Shown: positions 27,681 through 36,856 of the stretch, piece by piece
Layout of the letters: each line of letters begins with the position of its first letter
Position numbering within the stretch: position 1 is the first letter of the stretch
NCBI RefSeq assembly: GCF_005154805.1
Contig: NZ_CP039727.1
Location: forward strand, 307,501 to 371,500
Source of the DNA: Bacillus sp. S3
GTDB taxonomy: Bacteria; Bacillota; Bacilli; Bacillales; Cytobacillaceae
Direction: 5' to 3'
DNA: 64,000 nt
Made by a program: the position numbers and the translations under genes
The notes under the pieces: model-generated
Databases searched by the model: none
The model's input: the letters and a program-made list of their open reading frames with translations, nothing else
Told to the model about the DNA's origin: nothing

Positions 27681-27816
27681 CTTCGTCAAAGGGCTTTCGC
27701 AGACGAAGGAATTCATTGATCACTGGTGCTTATTTTACAAGTGTATTAGGCCTATTTTCCTAAAAAGTTTAAACAGCTTCCTGACTACAATCGAATAGTT
27801 AGGAGGCTGTTTTTAT
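27681..27816 (+). terminator. two hairpins before the beta-helix gene
   Basis: CTTCGTC (27681) pairs with GACGAAG (27702). Further on AAACAGC...ACTA pairs with TAGTTAGGAGGCTGTTT and ends in T5 (about 27769-27816), a good terminator. No clear promoter lies between it and the beta-helix gene, so it may end the AraC transcript or attenuate the downstream gene. It covers the 314-bp gap. Confidence 0.65.
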
Positions 27817-27893
27817 AAACCAACATTTTAGGTGAAGGACCTATTCATCTATGATCCAAAGTAGATACGCTAGTGACAGGAGGGAAGGGAAAG

Positions 27894-30800
27894 ATGCAAG
27901 TGAAATTGAAAAAATGGGTATTAGTTTTGGTCTTACTGGTGTTTGGCTTTTCGATTTTTTCAGATGCAAGTGTAAATGCAGCGGGTGCCACCCTATCGGG
28001 AGCAGGTCAAGAGTCGTTCATCTATTATGTTGACGCAACAAATGGCGATGATGCAAATGACGGTTTATCCCAACAAAGCCCATGGAAGTCTCTTGAAAAA
28101 GTAAGCTCAACAACGTTTCAGCCAGGTGATAAAATCCTGTTGAAGTCAGGAGAGAAATGGACAGGATCGCTTCATCCGTTAGGATCGGGGACCGCTGAAA
28201 AACCAATCATCTTGGACAAGTATGGGGAAGGCTCTAAGCCATTAATCGAAGGGCAAGGAGTGCCATATGTTATTGGATTGTATAATCAGGAGCATTGGCG
28301 TATCGGAAATATTGAAGTGACTAATTATACACCGGTGCCGGGAACGGAGCCGCGGACTGGTGTGGAAATCATTGGAGAAGATTATCAAGCAGGGGACACG
28401 GATGATATTGAGAATGTAGCTGTATTACATAATATTCATCTGCATGACCTCTACATTCACGATGTGAACGGCCTTCATAAAAAAGGGGTCTATGGCAGTG
28501 CCGGAATCAATGTGTTAGTAAGACGGAACCAGGAAGGACTGCCGCATCGGGTAACCAAATTTGATCAGGTTCTGATTGAAAATAATAAGGTGGAAAATGT
28601 AACCCGGACAGGAATTATGGTTAATTCCGCTTGGACTCACCGCGAGCAGCAAGGTGGACCTGTTGTTGACCCGACCATCCCATGGACACCGGCTACGAAT
28701 GTTGTGATTCGAGGTAATGAGGTCCTTCATGTTAGCGGCGATGGGATTGTACCGCATATTACAACCGGTGCGCTGGTGGAGCATAATCGGGTGCATGGAT
28801 ACAACGAAGCCGAGAAAGATTATAACGCCGGGATGTGGACCTATAACGGAGATTACACCGTTTACCAATTTAACGAGGTTTCCGGTGGAAAAACCATTAA
28901 AGACGGCATGTCATTTGACTATGATAATGGAACGAAGGGGCTTATTTTTCAATATAACTACAGCCATGACAACGAAGGCGGCACGGTGCTGATTTGTCAA
29001 AATGAAAAGAACGGTTCCGTTTCTGACGGCATTTTCCGCTATAATATCAGCCAAAATGACCATTATCAGATGATTACCGTGTGCAGCGGCAGCAACTATA
29101 GCAATATGCAATTCTATAACAATGTGTTTTATGTCGGACCGGGAATCAAGAATAATCTCTTGATTGACCAAAACGGAAATGCACCGGCAGGGAATGGCGA
29201 AGCCATTTTTAACAATAATATATTCTATAATCTTGGTACAGGCGGTTATACAGCCAAGTCTACCTGGAAATATGACGGCAACCTATTCTACGGTAACAAT
29301 GTCCCAACGAAGGCAGCCATCCCTGATGCCAATATGCTTACCGCTAATCCTGTGTTTATCAATCCAGGGAAAGCTACAAGCATAAATGACTTGGATGGCT
29401 ACCAATTGAAAAATTATTCGCCGGCAATCAATAGCGGGGCGGTAATCACGAATAATGGCGGTACAGATTTCTGGGGCAACCCGCTTTATTACCAGCAGCC
29501 GGATCGCGGTGCTTACGAGCAGCAGACCGATAAAGAAGCAGCGCCGCCAACAGAGCCGGAAGACCCGCCCGTTTCAAACGATGACTTAAATAATATTGCC
29601 TTAGGGAAAACCGCTACGACCTCAGGGAGCTTCCTTCAAAATCCGGCGCTTGCAACTGATGGCTTGGCGAACGATACGAACCAATATACTGGGCTTGACA
29701 AAGGTGTGCAGTGGATGCAGCTCGACCTCGGCGGTGAGTATAAAGTCAACCGTGTGAAGCTGTGGCATTATTTCGGCGGTGGCCGAACCTATAATGATGT
29801 GATTGTCCAGCTTTCCAATACGCCCGATTTCTCAAGCGGAGTCACGACGGTATTTAATAATGATACTGACAATAGTGCAGGCCAAGGTGCCGGCACGGAT
29901 CAAGAATACAAGGAAACAGCAAATGGAAAGGAAATCACCTTTGCCCCTGTTGAGGCAAGATATGTTCGATTCTGGTCGAATGGCAGCAAGACCAATGCAT
30001 GGAACCATATGGTCGAGGCAAAAGTATATGGAACAAGTTTGACACCGACGAATGTCGCTCTTGGTAAAGCGCCAACATCAGGCAGCTTTGTGAATGATTC
30101 CGAGCGGATTACGGATGGCCTGACAAACGATTCCAATCAGTATGCGGGGCTTGCAAAGGGGCTGCAGTGGATGCAGCTTGATCTAGGGGCCGTTTACAAT
30201 CTAAGCAGTGTGAAGCTGTGGCATTATTTTGCGGATGCCCGAACCTATAAGGATGTCATTATCCAGCTGTCAACTACGCCTGATTTTTCAAGTCATGTGA
30301 CAACTGTGTTTAATAATGATGCCGACAATAGTGCAGGCCAAGGTGTGGGTGCGGACAAAGAGTATAAGGAATCGGCAGACGGCAAGGAAATCACATTCAC
30401 ACCGGTGAATGCAAGATACGTTCGTTTTTGGTCCAACGGCAGCATCGGAAATGTTTGGAATCATTATGTCGAAGCGGAGGTTTACGGGATCGCAGCTGAC
30501 CTTGACAGAACACCACCAGTTACAACGGACGATGCCACGGAAGGATGGCACCGTGATGAACAAATAGTAAACCTATCAGCCGCAGATGAAGGCAGCGGGG
30601 TAGCGAAAACCTTCTACAGTTTAGATGACAGCTCATTTGTCGTGGGGACTTCCGTCAGAATCATGGATGACGGTGTCCATACACTGAAATACTACAGTGT
30701 CGACCATGAAGGAAATATGGAAGACGTCAAAACAGCGTTTGTGAAAATCGATCGGACAGCTCCCCAAATTACGCCAAAAGGATCATTAGATGTTTATCAG

Positions 30801-31232
30801 TTCGAAACAGTGACGATTGATTTCGGTATGGTGGATGAATTAAGCGGAATCACCGATTATGAAGTTAGCTTAGATGGAATACCTGTACAAAACCCATCCG
30901 AGCTTGCACCGTTAACCCTGCAGGCAGGCAAGCACACGATCAAGATCACCGCAGCGGATTACGCTGGAAATGAAGCGACGAAGGAATTCGCATTGAATAT
31001 ACTAATCGATGTGGCCCATCTGCCAGATGTTTTGGAAGCAGGCAAATCCCAGATTCATAATCAGGGTATTTATGATAGTCTGCTCGCAAAGGTGAAGCAG
31101 GCTGCCAAGAAGCAGGGTGAACCAAACGTCTTGGTTTCGTTAGAAAATGAGCTGCAAGCCCAATCGGGCAAACACATCGATTCATCCTTTGCTCAACTGC
31201 TATTGGATGATATAAATTTTTTGAAAAATTAA
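27894..31232 (+). CDS. secreted right-handed beta-helix protein with two discoidin (F5/8C) domains
   Basis: Signal peptide of about 30 residues (MQVKLKKWVLVLVLLVFG...). Residues about 45-540 form a parallel beta-helix (YYVDATNGDDANDGLSQQSP start, many Asn-rich rungs), the fold of many polysaccharide lyases and glycan-binding enzymes. Two F5/8C/CBM32-like domains of about 145 residues follow and are very similar to each other. Then come an OmpL47-like Ig segment (TPPVTTDD...GVHTLKYYSVD) and a short helical tail. 1112 residues. ATG at 27894 with AGGAGG 9 nt upstream. It probably acts on an extracellular glycan; the exact reaction is unknown. Confidence 0.8.
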   Translation: MQVKLKKWVLVLVLLVFGFSIFSDASVNAAGATLSGAGQESFIYYVDATNGDDANDGLSQQSPWKSLEKVSSTTFQPGDKILLKSGEKWTGSLHPLGSGTAEKPIILDKYGEGSKPLIEGQGVPYVIGLYNQEHWRIGNIEVTNYTPVPGTEPRTGVEIIGEDYQAGDTDDIENVAVLHNIHLHDLYIHDVNGLHKKGVYGSAGINVLVRRNQEGLPHRVTKFDQVLIENNKVENVTRTGIMVNSAWTHREQQGGPVVDPTIPWTPATNVVIRGNEVLHVSGDGIVPHITTGALVEHNRVHGYNEAEKDYNAGMWTYNGDYTVYQFNEVSGGKTIKDGMSFDYDNGTKGLIFQYNYSHDNEGGTVLICQNEKNGSVSDGIFRYNISQNDHYQMITVCSGSNYSNMQFYNNVFYVGPGIKNNLLIDQNGNAPAGNGEAIFNNNIFYNLGTGGYTAKSTWKYDGNLFYGNNVPTKAAIPDANMLTANPVFINPGKATSINDLDGYQLKNYSPAINSGAVITNNGGTDFWGNPLYYQQPDRGAYEQQTDKEAAPPTEPEDPPVSNDDLNNIALGKTATTSGSFLQNPALATDGLANDTNQYTGLDKGVQWMQLDLGGEYKVNRVKLWHYFGGGRTYNDVIVQLSNTPDFSSGVTTVFNNDTDNSAGQGAGTDQEYKETANGKEITFAPVEARYVRFWSNGSKTNAWNHMVEAKVYGTSLTPTNVALGKAPTSGSFVNDSERITDGLTNDSNQYAGLAKGLQWMQLDLGAVYNLSSVKLWHYFADARTYKDVIIQLSTTPDFSSHVTTVFNNDADNSAGQGVGADKEYKESADGKEITFTPVNARYVRFWSNGSIGNVWNHYVEAEVYGIAADLDRTPPVTTDDATEGWHRDEQIVNLSAADEGSGVAKTFYSLDDSSFVVGTSVRIMDDGVHTLKYYSVDHEGNMEDVKTAFVKIDRTAPQITPKGSLDVYQFETVTIDFGMVDELSGITDYEVSLDGIPVQNPSELAPLTLQAGKHTIKITAADYAGNEATKEFALNILIDVAHLPDVLEAGKSQIHNQGIYDSLLAKVKQAAKKQGEPNVLVSLENELQAQSGKHIDSSFAQLLLDDINFLKN

Positions 31233-31235
31233 GAA

Positions 31236-31279
31236 AAGGAGGCTGCTCATTTTCACGAAGTGAGGGGCAGCCTTTTTTC
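31236..31279 (+). terminator. terminator after the beta-helix gene
   Basis: AAGGAGGCTGC and GGCAGCCTT arms are followed by six T. Confidence 0.8.
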
Positions 31280-31301
31280 TCAGCTTTAGGAGGCTGATAG
31301 A

Positions 31302-33191
31302 ATGGACATAAAATTAGTAGGGCTGGAGGAACAACAGGACCTTCCTGTCAATGAAATTCTAAATCTGTTAAACATCCAACAATCGCATGGCGGAATCCCG
31401 ATCCATGTTGAAAAGATAGAATCCGGAATTTATGTTCAATTTAATGGTCATGAAGGGAAGCTCGCCTATCAAGAAGCACATCAATTCTTCCGTGCCCTTG
31501 GACTATTAATAGAGGGTATCAGAAAAGGCGAGCCATTCGAAATAACGGAAAAGCCTATCTATAACAGCCTCGGTGTCATGATTGACTGCTCAAGAAATGC
31601 CGTTTTAAAGGTGGAAACCTTTCAAACAATCATCAAGCATCTGGCCTTGATGGGCTATTCTACGGTGCAATTATATACAGAGGATACTTATGAAATAAAG
31701 GATTACCCGTATTTTGGTTACATGCGCGGAAGGTATACTGGGGAACAATTGAAGACCATGGATCAGTATGCAAATAGGTTTGGGATTGAGCTTGTTCCTT
31801 GCATCCAAACACTGGCACATCTCGGAACAGCTCTTAAGTGGAACTCTTTTTCCGATATCGTCGATTGTAATGATATTTTACTAATTGATGAAGAAAAAAC
31901 GTATCAACTGATTGAAGCGATGTTCCGGACGATGTCTGAAAATATCGCGAGCCGGAACATCAATATCGGCATGGATGAAGCACATATGATGGGGCTCGGT
32001 AAATATCTTGATCAGCATGGCTATCAAGACCGTTCAACCCTGATGCTGAAGCATTTTAATCGTGTCATGGAAATCGCTCGAAAGTACGGCTACAAGCCGA
32101 TGATGTGGAGCGATATGTTTTTCCGGCTGGCCAGTGCAGGTGAGTATTATGACATCGACAGCCCCATTCGCCAGGATGTGATGGAGATGATTCCTGATGA
32201 TATTTCCCTCGTTTATTGGGATTACTATTCTGTTGAACCGGAAAAATATGACGGTATGTTGAAGAAGCATAAACAGCTTTGTGACAAGATTATTTTTGCA
32301 GGCGGTGCTTGGAAATGGATGGGTTTTTCACCGAATAATCAATTTAGCCGGCATGCCGGGGAGATGGCACATCACAGCTGTGTGCGTAACGGTATTAAGG
32401 ATGTGCTAATCACGGCGTGGGGTGATAACGGTGCGGAAGCTTCCATTTATTCAATCCTTCCTACGTTGCAGCTTTGGGCGGAGCTTTGTTATACGGACCA
32501 GGCAGATACAAGCCGTCTTGAGGAACGATTCGCCACCTGTGTTGATGGCCATTATGCTGATTTCATGAGTTTAGATATGACGATGCTTGTGCCTGATAAC
32601 ACTTCACTTGATATTCACTCGATGAACCCGCCGAAATATATATTATACCAGGATATCCTGTATGGGCTATTTGATCGGCACGTGAAGCCAAATGAGTACG
32701 CCTCCCATTTTCACAGCTGTACAAAAACCTTTGAACAATGTATGGGTAGAAACCCAAATTGGGAGGCAGTGTTCCGCACGCAATTTGCCTTAAGCAGATT
32801 ACTAGAATTAAAGTGTGAGGCGGGAATTAACATTCGTAACGCCTATCACAGCAAACATCGCGATATTCTAGGAGCCTATTGTTATTCCCTTTTACCTGAG
32901 ATGAAAAGGCGAGCGGAGGATTTCATGGCTGCATACCGTACCCAGTGGCTGACGGAAAATAAGATATTTGGGCTCGATGTATTTGACATTCGAATGGGCG
33001 GCCTGCTGCAGCGAATACAAACCGCCATCAACCGGCTTGATGAGTACCTGACGGGTAGAGTAGTCGAGCTAGAAGAATTGGAGCAAGAAATTCTCTACTA
33101 TAACGGGCAAGAACAGGATGGAGAAACGAAAGCGATCAGCGCAAATTTATGGCACACGATTGCCACACCATCTGTCATCGCCGGGATTTAA
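31302..33191 (+). CDS. cytoplasmic GH20 beta-N-acetylhexosaminidase-like enzyme
   Basis: The TIM barrel of family GH20 starts near residue 85 (YNSLGVMIDCSRNAVLKVETF). The catalytic Asp-Glu pair is in NINIGMDEAHMMG near residue 225, and WSDMFFR and WDYYS follow. It should remove terminal GlcNAc or GalNAc. No signal peptide, so it acts on imported oligosaccharides, like other intracellular GH20 enzymes. 629 residues; AGGAGG 8 nt before the ATG. It lies between the secreted beta-helix protein and the importer genes. Confidence 0.85.
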   Translation: MDIKLVGLEEQQDLPVNEILNLLNIQQSHGGIPIHVEKIESGIYVQFNGHEGKLAYQEAHQFFRALGLLIEGIRKGEPFEITEKPIYNSLGVMIDCSRNAVLKVETFQTIIKHLALMGYSTVQLYTEDTYEIKDYPYFGYMRGRYTGEQLKTMDQYANRFGIELVPCIQTLAHLGTALKWNSFSDIVDCNDILLIDEEKTYQLIEAMFRTMSENIASRNINIGMDEAHMMGLGKYLDQHGYQDRSTLMLKHFNRVMEIARKYGYKPMMWSDMFFRLASAGEYYDIDSPIRQDVMEMIPDDISLVYWDYYSVEPEKYDGMLKKHKQLCDKIIFAGGAWKWMGFSPNNQFSRHAGEMAHHSCVRNGIKDVLITAWGDNGAEASIYSILPTLQLWAELCYTDQADTSRLEERFATCVDGHYADFMSLDMTMLVPDNTSLDIHSMNPPKYILYQDILYGLFDRHVKPNEYASHFHSCTKTFEQCMGRNPNWEAVFRTQFALSRLLELKCEAGINIRNAYHSKHRDILGAYCYSLLPEMKRRAEDFMAAYRTQWLTENKIFGLDVFDIRMGGLLQRIQTAINRLDEYLTGRVVELEELEQEILYYNGQEQDGETKAISANLWHTIATPSVIAGI

Positions 33192-33222
33192 AGCATTGCT
33201 TCGCTCTTATCCATTCCCTTTC

Positions 33223-33250
33223 ACTCACCAATATTCGGTGAGTTTTTTTT
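33223..33250 (+). terminator. terminator after the GH20 gene
   Basis: ACTCACC / GGTGAGT stem followed by eight T. Confidence 0.85.
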
Positions 33251-33276
33251 CTCTTCAAAAAAATAAAAATCTAAAA

Positions 33277-33321
33277 CGAAAAAGTATCAAAAATACAAAA
33301 ATAAGAATCATCGCTACATTG
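33277..33321 (+). repeat. duplicated AraC 3' end, copy 2 (remnant)
   Basis: 41 of 45 bases equal the end of the AraC gene at 27523-27567. The corresponding peptide R-K-S-I-K-N-T-K can be read but is attached to no regulator. It is a gene-end remnant directly upstream of the importer promoter. Confidence 0.8.
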
Positions 33322-33347
33322 CCGAATTATCTGAAATTAAATATTAT
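33319..33347 (+). promoter_or_regulatory. promoter of the importer operon
   Basis: TTGCCG (33319) and TATTAT (33342) are 17 bp apart; the palindromic cre box lies just downstream. Confidence 0.55.
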
Positions 33348-33361
33348 AAGGATAGATCATA

Positions 33362-33399
33362 AATCATTGATTTTGAAAACGCGTTCAAAATCAATGATT
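33362..33399. promoter_or_regulatory. 38-bp palindrome with a cre-like core
   Basis: Two perfect 16-bp arms (33362-33377 and 33384-33399) surround AACGCG. The centre TGAAAACGCGTTCA (33374-33387) fits the cre consensus at every fixed position. The extended arms go well beyond a normal cre box, so a LacI-type operator or an RNA hairpin is also possible. Confidence 0.75.
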
Positions 33400-33457
33400 A
33401 TGGGAATTTGAATGGTTTAACAACTAAAAAAATGACAATTTAAAAGGGGGCTTTTAT

Positions 33458-34948
33458 ATGAAAAGGAAATTTAAAGCAATTGGAATTTTGCTCATGTTAG
33501 TACTTATTTTACAAATATTTGCTGGATGTGCAAAATCTACCGCTGATAGTGGCAAAAAGGAAAAGTCCGAGGAAAAAAAGACGGATGAGCAGATCACCTT
33601 ACGAGTTATGGACTGGGCGGACAGTGAGAAACCGTACCGTGATCAATTTATCAAAGATTTTGAAGCAAGACACCCAAATATTAAGATTGAATACACGCTG
33701 CTAACAAGCGATCAATTCCAAAATACGATTACAACCGCCATTAAATCAGGTGATGCGCCGGATTTGTTCCCAATTCCACCGGGCATGAAACTTAGCACAG
33801 CGGTTGCCGGCGATTGGTTTCAGCCGTTAGACAAATATTTAGACGATGAATTTAAGAGCCGTTTCATGGATGGCGTCTTCGTTGAAGGCATTACCATGCA
33901 GGATGGGAAAATCTATACGATCCCAGCGAAATTGGATTTGCCAAACACACTTGTTTTTTACAATAAACAGTTATTTAAAGATGCAGGGTTAGATCCAGAG
34001 AATCCGCCAAAGACATATAGTGAATTCCGTGCCGCAGCCAAAGCGATTACAAAGGCGGAAGATGGAAAAGCCTATGGCATCATCGAAGGGGGAAAAACCA
34101 TTGTCCGCTGGAAGAATCCAGTGATTGACTGGTCTGCACAAGGTGGAAGTGGTTTGAATCCACATTCTCCGCTTTCATTAGTAACCAACGATGCAAACTA
34201 TGACTCAAAGGCTGTTGTTGATGTTATGAATCTATTTAAAGGGATGAATGATGACGGAAGCTATCATCCAAAAACAATGAGCATTGCTGCACCTGAAGCA
34301 CGCGCATTATTTGGCCAAGGACAAGCAGGATTCATTATTCAAGGTGAATGGTGCATCGGTGTTTGGAAAAAGGACAATCCAGATTTGGACTTTGGCGTGA
34401 TGGCGCCGCCAGTTCCTGATAACGGTCAAGAAGGATACTTGCCAAGACCAAACTTGCAGCCATGGCTTGGAATTGCGAAAACAAGTAAACATCCTGAAGC
34501 TGCTGCCCAATATTTAAAAGAATACTACAGCAAAGATTATCAGTCTGTATTAGTAAAAGCAGGAGACCGTTTCTCGATCTTAAAAGATGTCAACGAGAGT
34601 GCTGCTGAAATCGAGCAATTTAAACAATATTACAATATCGCGATGGAAAATTCTCGTTTAGCACCAAGCGTTGAAATTAGAAACCCTGAAACAGCTAAGA
34701 TTTTTGGGAAATATAAAGACCCGCAGCCAGGATTAGGTGATATTCTTCAAGGTGTGATTGCCGGTGCGTTAAAGGATCCAAAAGATCAGCTTAAGATGTT
34801 ATCGAAAAATGTAAACACTTCACTTGACCAAGCAATTGATGCAGCAAAAGCGGAAGGTGCAAAGGTAAGTAAAGATGATTTCAAATTCTCTAATTGGAGT
34901 CCCGATAAAGATTATACGGCCCAAGATTACGAGGCAATTAAGAAATAG
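33458..34948 (+). CDS. carbohydrate ABC transporter solute-binding lipoprotein
   Basis: Lipoprotein signal with lipobox IFAGC (Cys24), followed by a charged linker and the family-1 binding fold (ITLRVMDWADSEKPYRDQFI..., FARHPNIKIEYTLL-like segment). 496 residues, somewhat long for the family. It captures an oligosaccharide outside the membrane and passes it to the two permeases that follow. GGGGG 8 nt before the ATG. First gene of a three-gene importer; no ATPase, so a shared MsmX-type ATPase elsewhere is likely. Confidence 0.88.
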   Translation: MKRKFKAIGILLMLVLILQIFAGCAKSTADSGKKEKSEEKKTDEQITLRVMDWADSEKPYRDQFIKDFEARHPNIKIEYTLLTSDQFQNTITTAIKSGDAPDLFPIPPGMKLSTAVAGDWFQPLDKYLDDEFKSRFMDGVFVEGITMQDGKIYTIPAKLDLPNTLVFYNKQLFKDAGLDPENPPKTYSEFRAAAKAITKAEDGKAYGIIEGGKTIVRWKNPVIDWSAQGGSGLNPHSPLSLVTNDANYDSKAVVDVMNLFKGMNDDGSYHPKTMSIAAPEARALFGQGQAGFIIQGEWCIGVWKKDNPDLDFGVMAPPVPDNGQEGYLPRPNLQPWLGIAKTSKHPEAAAQYLKEYYSKDYQSVLVKAGDRFSILKDVNESAAEIEQFKQYYNIAMENSRLAPSVEIRNPETAKIFGKYKDPQPGLGDILQGVIAGALKDPKDQLKMLSKNVNTSLDQAIDAAKAEGAKVSKDDFKFSNWSPDKDYTAQDYEAIKK

Positions 34949-34959
34949 GGAGCTACTAT

Positions 34960-35928
34960 ATGAAGGAGAACATTCGTACATTAAGCACAGACGGTTTGAC
35001 AGTAAAGAAAAAGACGAAGACGAAAACAAAATCAAAATCGAGTAATGTAGCTTGGTACTGGGTGTTTTTATTCCCTACGTTAGCATTATTTGCAATGTTC
35101 CAAGGCTGGCCAATTTTGGCCAGCTGGTACTATGCTACTCTTGATTGGTCAGGGCTGACACCGGATGCTAAATTTGTCGGGCTGCGGAATTTCATTAATG
35201 TCGCCCAGGATCCTTATTTCTGGAATGCATTTAAGAATAGCTTTAAATTCATGCTGGGCACAGTGCCATTTCATTTGTTAGTTGCTTTGGTGCTCGCCGT
35301 TATTTTGCATCGTCCAGGACTTAAGGCGGCCAATCTATTCCGTACCTTCATCTTCCTTCCAGTCGTCACGACTACTTCCATTGTCGGGATTATCATGGTA
35401 TTTATTTGGGGAAGTGATGGGGCGGTCAATGATACATTATTGAAGCTCGGTCTGTTAGAGCGGCCAATCAACTGGTTAGGCGATGCTGATTGGTCGATGT
35501 TTACGGTCATTTTAATTTCAGTTTGGAAAAACCTTGGGGTTAACTTAATCTACTGGCTTGCAGGCCTGCAGTCGATTTCAAAGGATCTATACGAAGCGGC
35601 AGAGGTTGATGGGGCATCAGGGGTAAAGAAATTCTTCTATATTACGGTTCCCCTTTTGATTCCAATCGGAACGATCATTCTCTTATTGAATGTCGTCAAT
35701 TCATTGAAAGCATTTGATTTAATAAAGACGATGACGAACGGCGGGCCGTTCTTTGCCACCGATGTGGTATCGACTTATATTTATCGCTATGCATTTACCA
35801 GCGAAATGGGGCTCCCTCAATTAGGGTATGCGTCCGCAGCAGGTCTCTTCTTTGCCGTTACAATTTGTTTGCTCGCCATTATCCAATCCCTCGTGCAAAA
35901 GCGTATCAAAGGTGGTAAGAATTTATGA
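34960..35928 (+). CDS. carbohydrate ABC permease, CUT1 MalF-type
   Basis: Six predicted helices, with the EAA loop EAAEVDGASGVKKFFYITVPLL near residue 212, which docks an ATPase. A Lys/Thr-rich N-terminal tail of about 30 residues precedes the first helix. 322 residues. The start lies 11 bp after the binding-protein gene and the stop overlaps the next permease by 4 bp. Confidence 0.88.
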   Translation: MKENIRTLSTDGLTVKKKTKTKTKSKSSNVAWYWVFLFPTLALFAMFQGWPILASWYYATLDWSGLTPDAKFVGLRNFINVAQDPYFWNAFKNSFKFMLGTVPFHLLVALVLAVILHRPGLKAANLFRTFIFLPVVTTTSIVGIIMVFIWGSDGAVNDTLLKLGLLERPINWLGDADWSMFTVILISVWKNLGVNLIYWLAGLQSISKDLYEAAEVDGASGVKKFFYITVPLLIPIGTIILLLNVVNSLKAFDLIKTMTNGGPFFATDVVSTYIYRYAFTSEMGLPQLGYASAAGLFFAVTICLLAIIQSLVQKRIKGGKNL

Positions 35929-36749
35929 GAAGTGTGAGAAGATCAACATTTTACATCGGGATGACCGCTTTTTGCTTGATCTGGATCTATCCGTTCTTAT
36001 GGATGGTCTCAGCGTCCTTTAAGACGCAGGGTGAATTTTTTAAAAATGGCCTTTCGTTGATTCCAGAACACTTTACTTTTGAAAATATCATCCGGGCATG
36101 GAATGAAGCGAATTTCGAACAGTACTTTTTAAACAGTGTCGTTATTACGGTTGGTACGATTATCATCGTGCTGCTCTCAACTGCTACTTGCGGGTATGTA
36201 CTCGGGCGTTATTCGTTTAGGGGCAAGAAAATCGTTTATGCGCTATTAATTGCTAGTATGTTCGTTCCAACGGAGTTTGCGATTATTCCAATTTACGATT
36301 TAATCAAATCAATGGGTCTGATGAATACAAGATTTGGCGTCATCCTCGCAGAGTCCGGCGGCAATCATATTATTTTTATTTTGTTATTTGCAACCTTTTT
36401 TGCAAAAATTCCAAAAGAACTTGAAGAAGCGGCCCTTATGGACGGAAGCGGCTTTTTCCAGACCTTTTTTACTGTTATGCTGCCACTTGCGAAGCCTGTT
36501 ATCGGCAGTGTAGTGATTATGCAATTTATCTGGTCTTGGAACTCGTTTTTAATGCCGCTGATTTTGACGCTCAACGCTCCGGACGCTAGGCCGCTGTCGG
36601 TTGGTTTATACGCCCTTCGCGGTGAGAACATCGTCGACTGGACAGGGATTGCTGCAGGAGGAACGATTGCGATCGTGCCAATTGTTGTCATTTTCCTCTG
36701 TTTGCAGCGCTACTTTGTCGATGGGATTGCAGGGTCGGTGAAGGGGTGA
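35925..36749 (+). CDS. carbohydrate ABC permease, CUT1 MalG-type
   Basis: Second importer permease of 274 residues with six helices. The EAA loop is EEAALMDGSGFFQTFFTVMLPLAKP near residue 170. The N-terminus WIYPFLWMVSASFKTQGEFF is typical of MalG-type proteins. It is translationally coupled to the MalF-type gene (ATGA) and followed by a terminator. Confidence 0.88.
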   Translation: MRSVRRSTFYIGMTAFCLIWIYPFLWMVSASFKTQGEFFKNGLSLIPEHFTFENIIRAWNEANFEQYFLNSVVITVGTIIIVLLSTATCGYVLGRYSFRGKKIVYALLIASMFVPTEFAIIPIYDLIKSMGLMNTRFGVILAESGGNHIIFILLFATFFAKIPKELEEAALMDGSGFFQTFFTVMLPLAKPVIGSVVIMQFIWSWNSFLMPLILTLNAPDARPLSVGLYALRGENIVDWTGIAAGGTIAIVPIVVIFLCLQRYFVDGIAGSVKG

Positions 36750-36789
36750 TTTTAGCATCCTTGTCTTTTAGGAATGGAACAGCTCCAGT

Positions 36790-36825
36790 GCCCAAGCCGC
36801 TTTATAGTACGCTTGGGCCTTTTTT
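36790..36825 (+). terminator. terminator of the importer operon
   Basis: GCCCAAGC / GCTTGGGC stem and six T. Confidence 0.85.
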
Positions 36826-36856
36826 ACAACAACATCAAAGGTAGGTTGAAGACCTT

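Noticed and set aside
33118..33411. 97-codon + frame between the GH20 and binding-protein genes
   Set aside because: It begins inside the GH20 gene and runs through a terminator. Its one recognisable part is the duplicated AraC tail, reported as a repeat.
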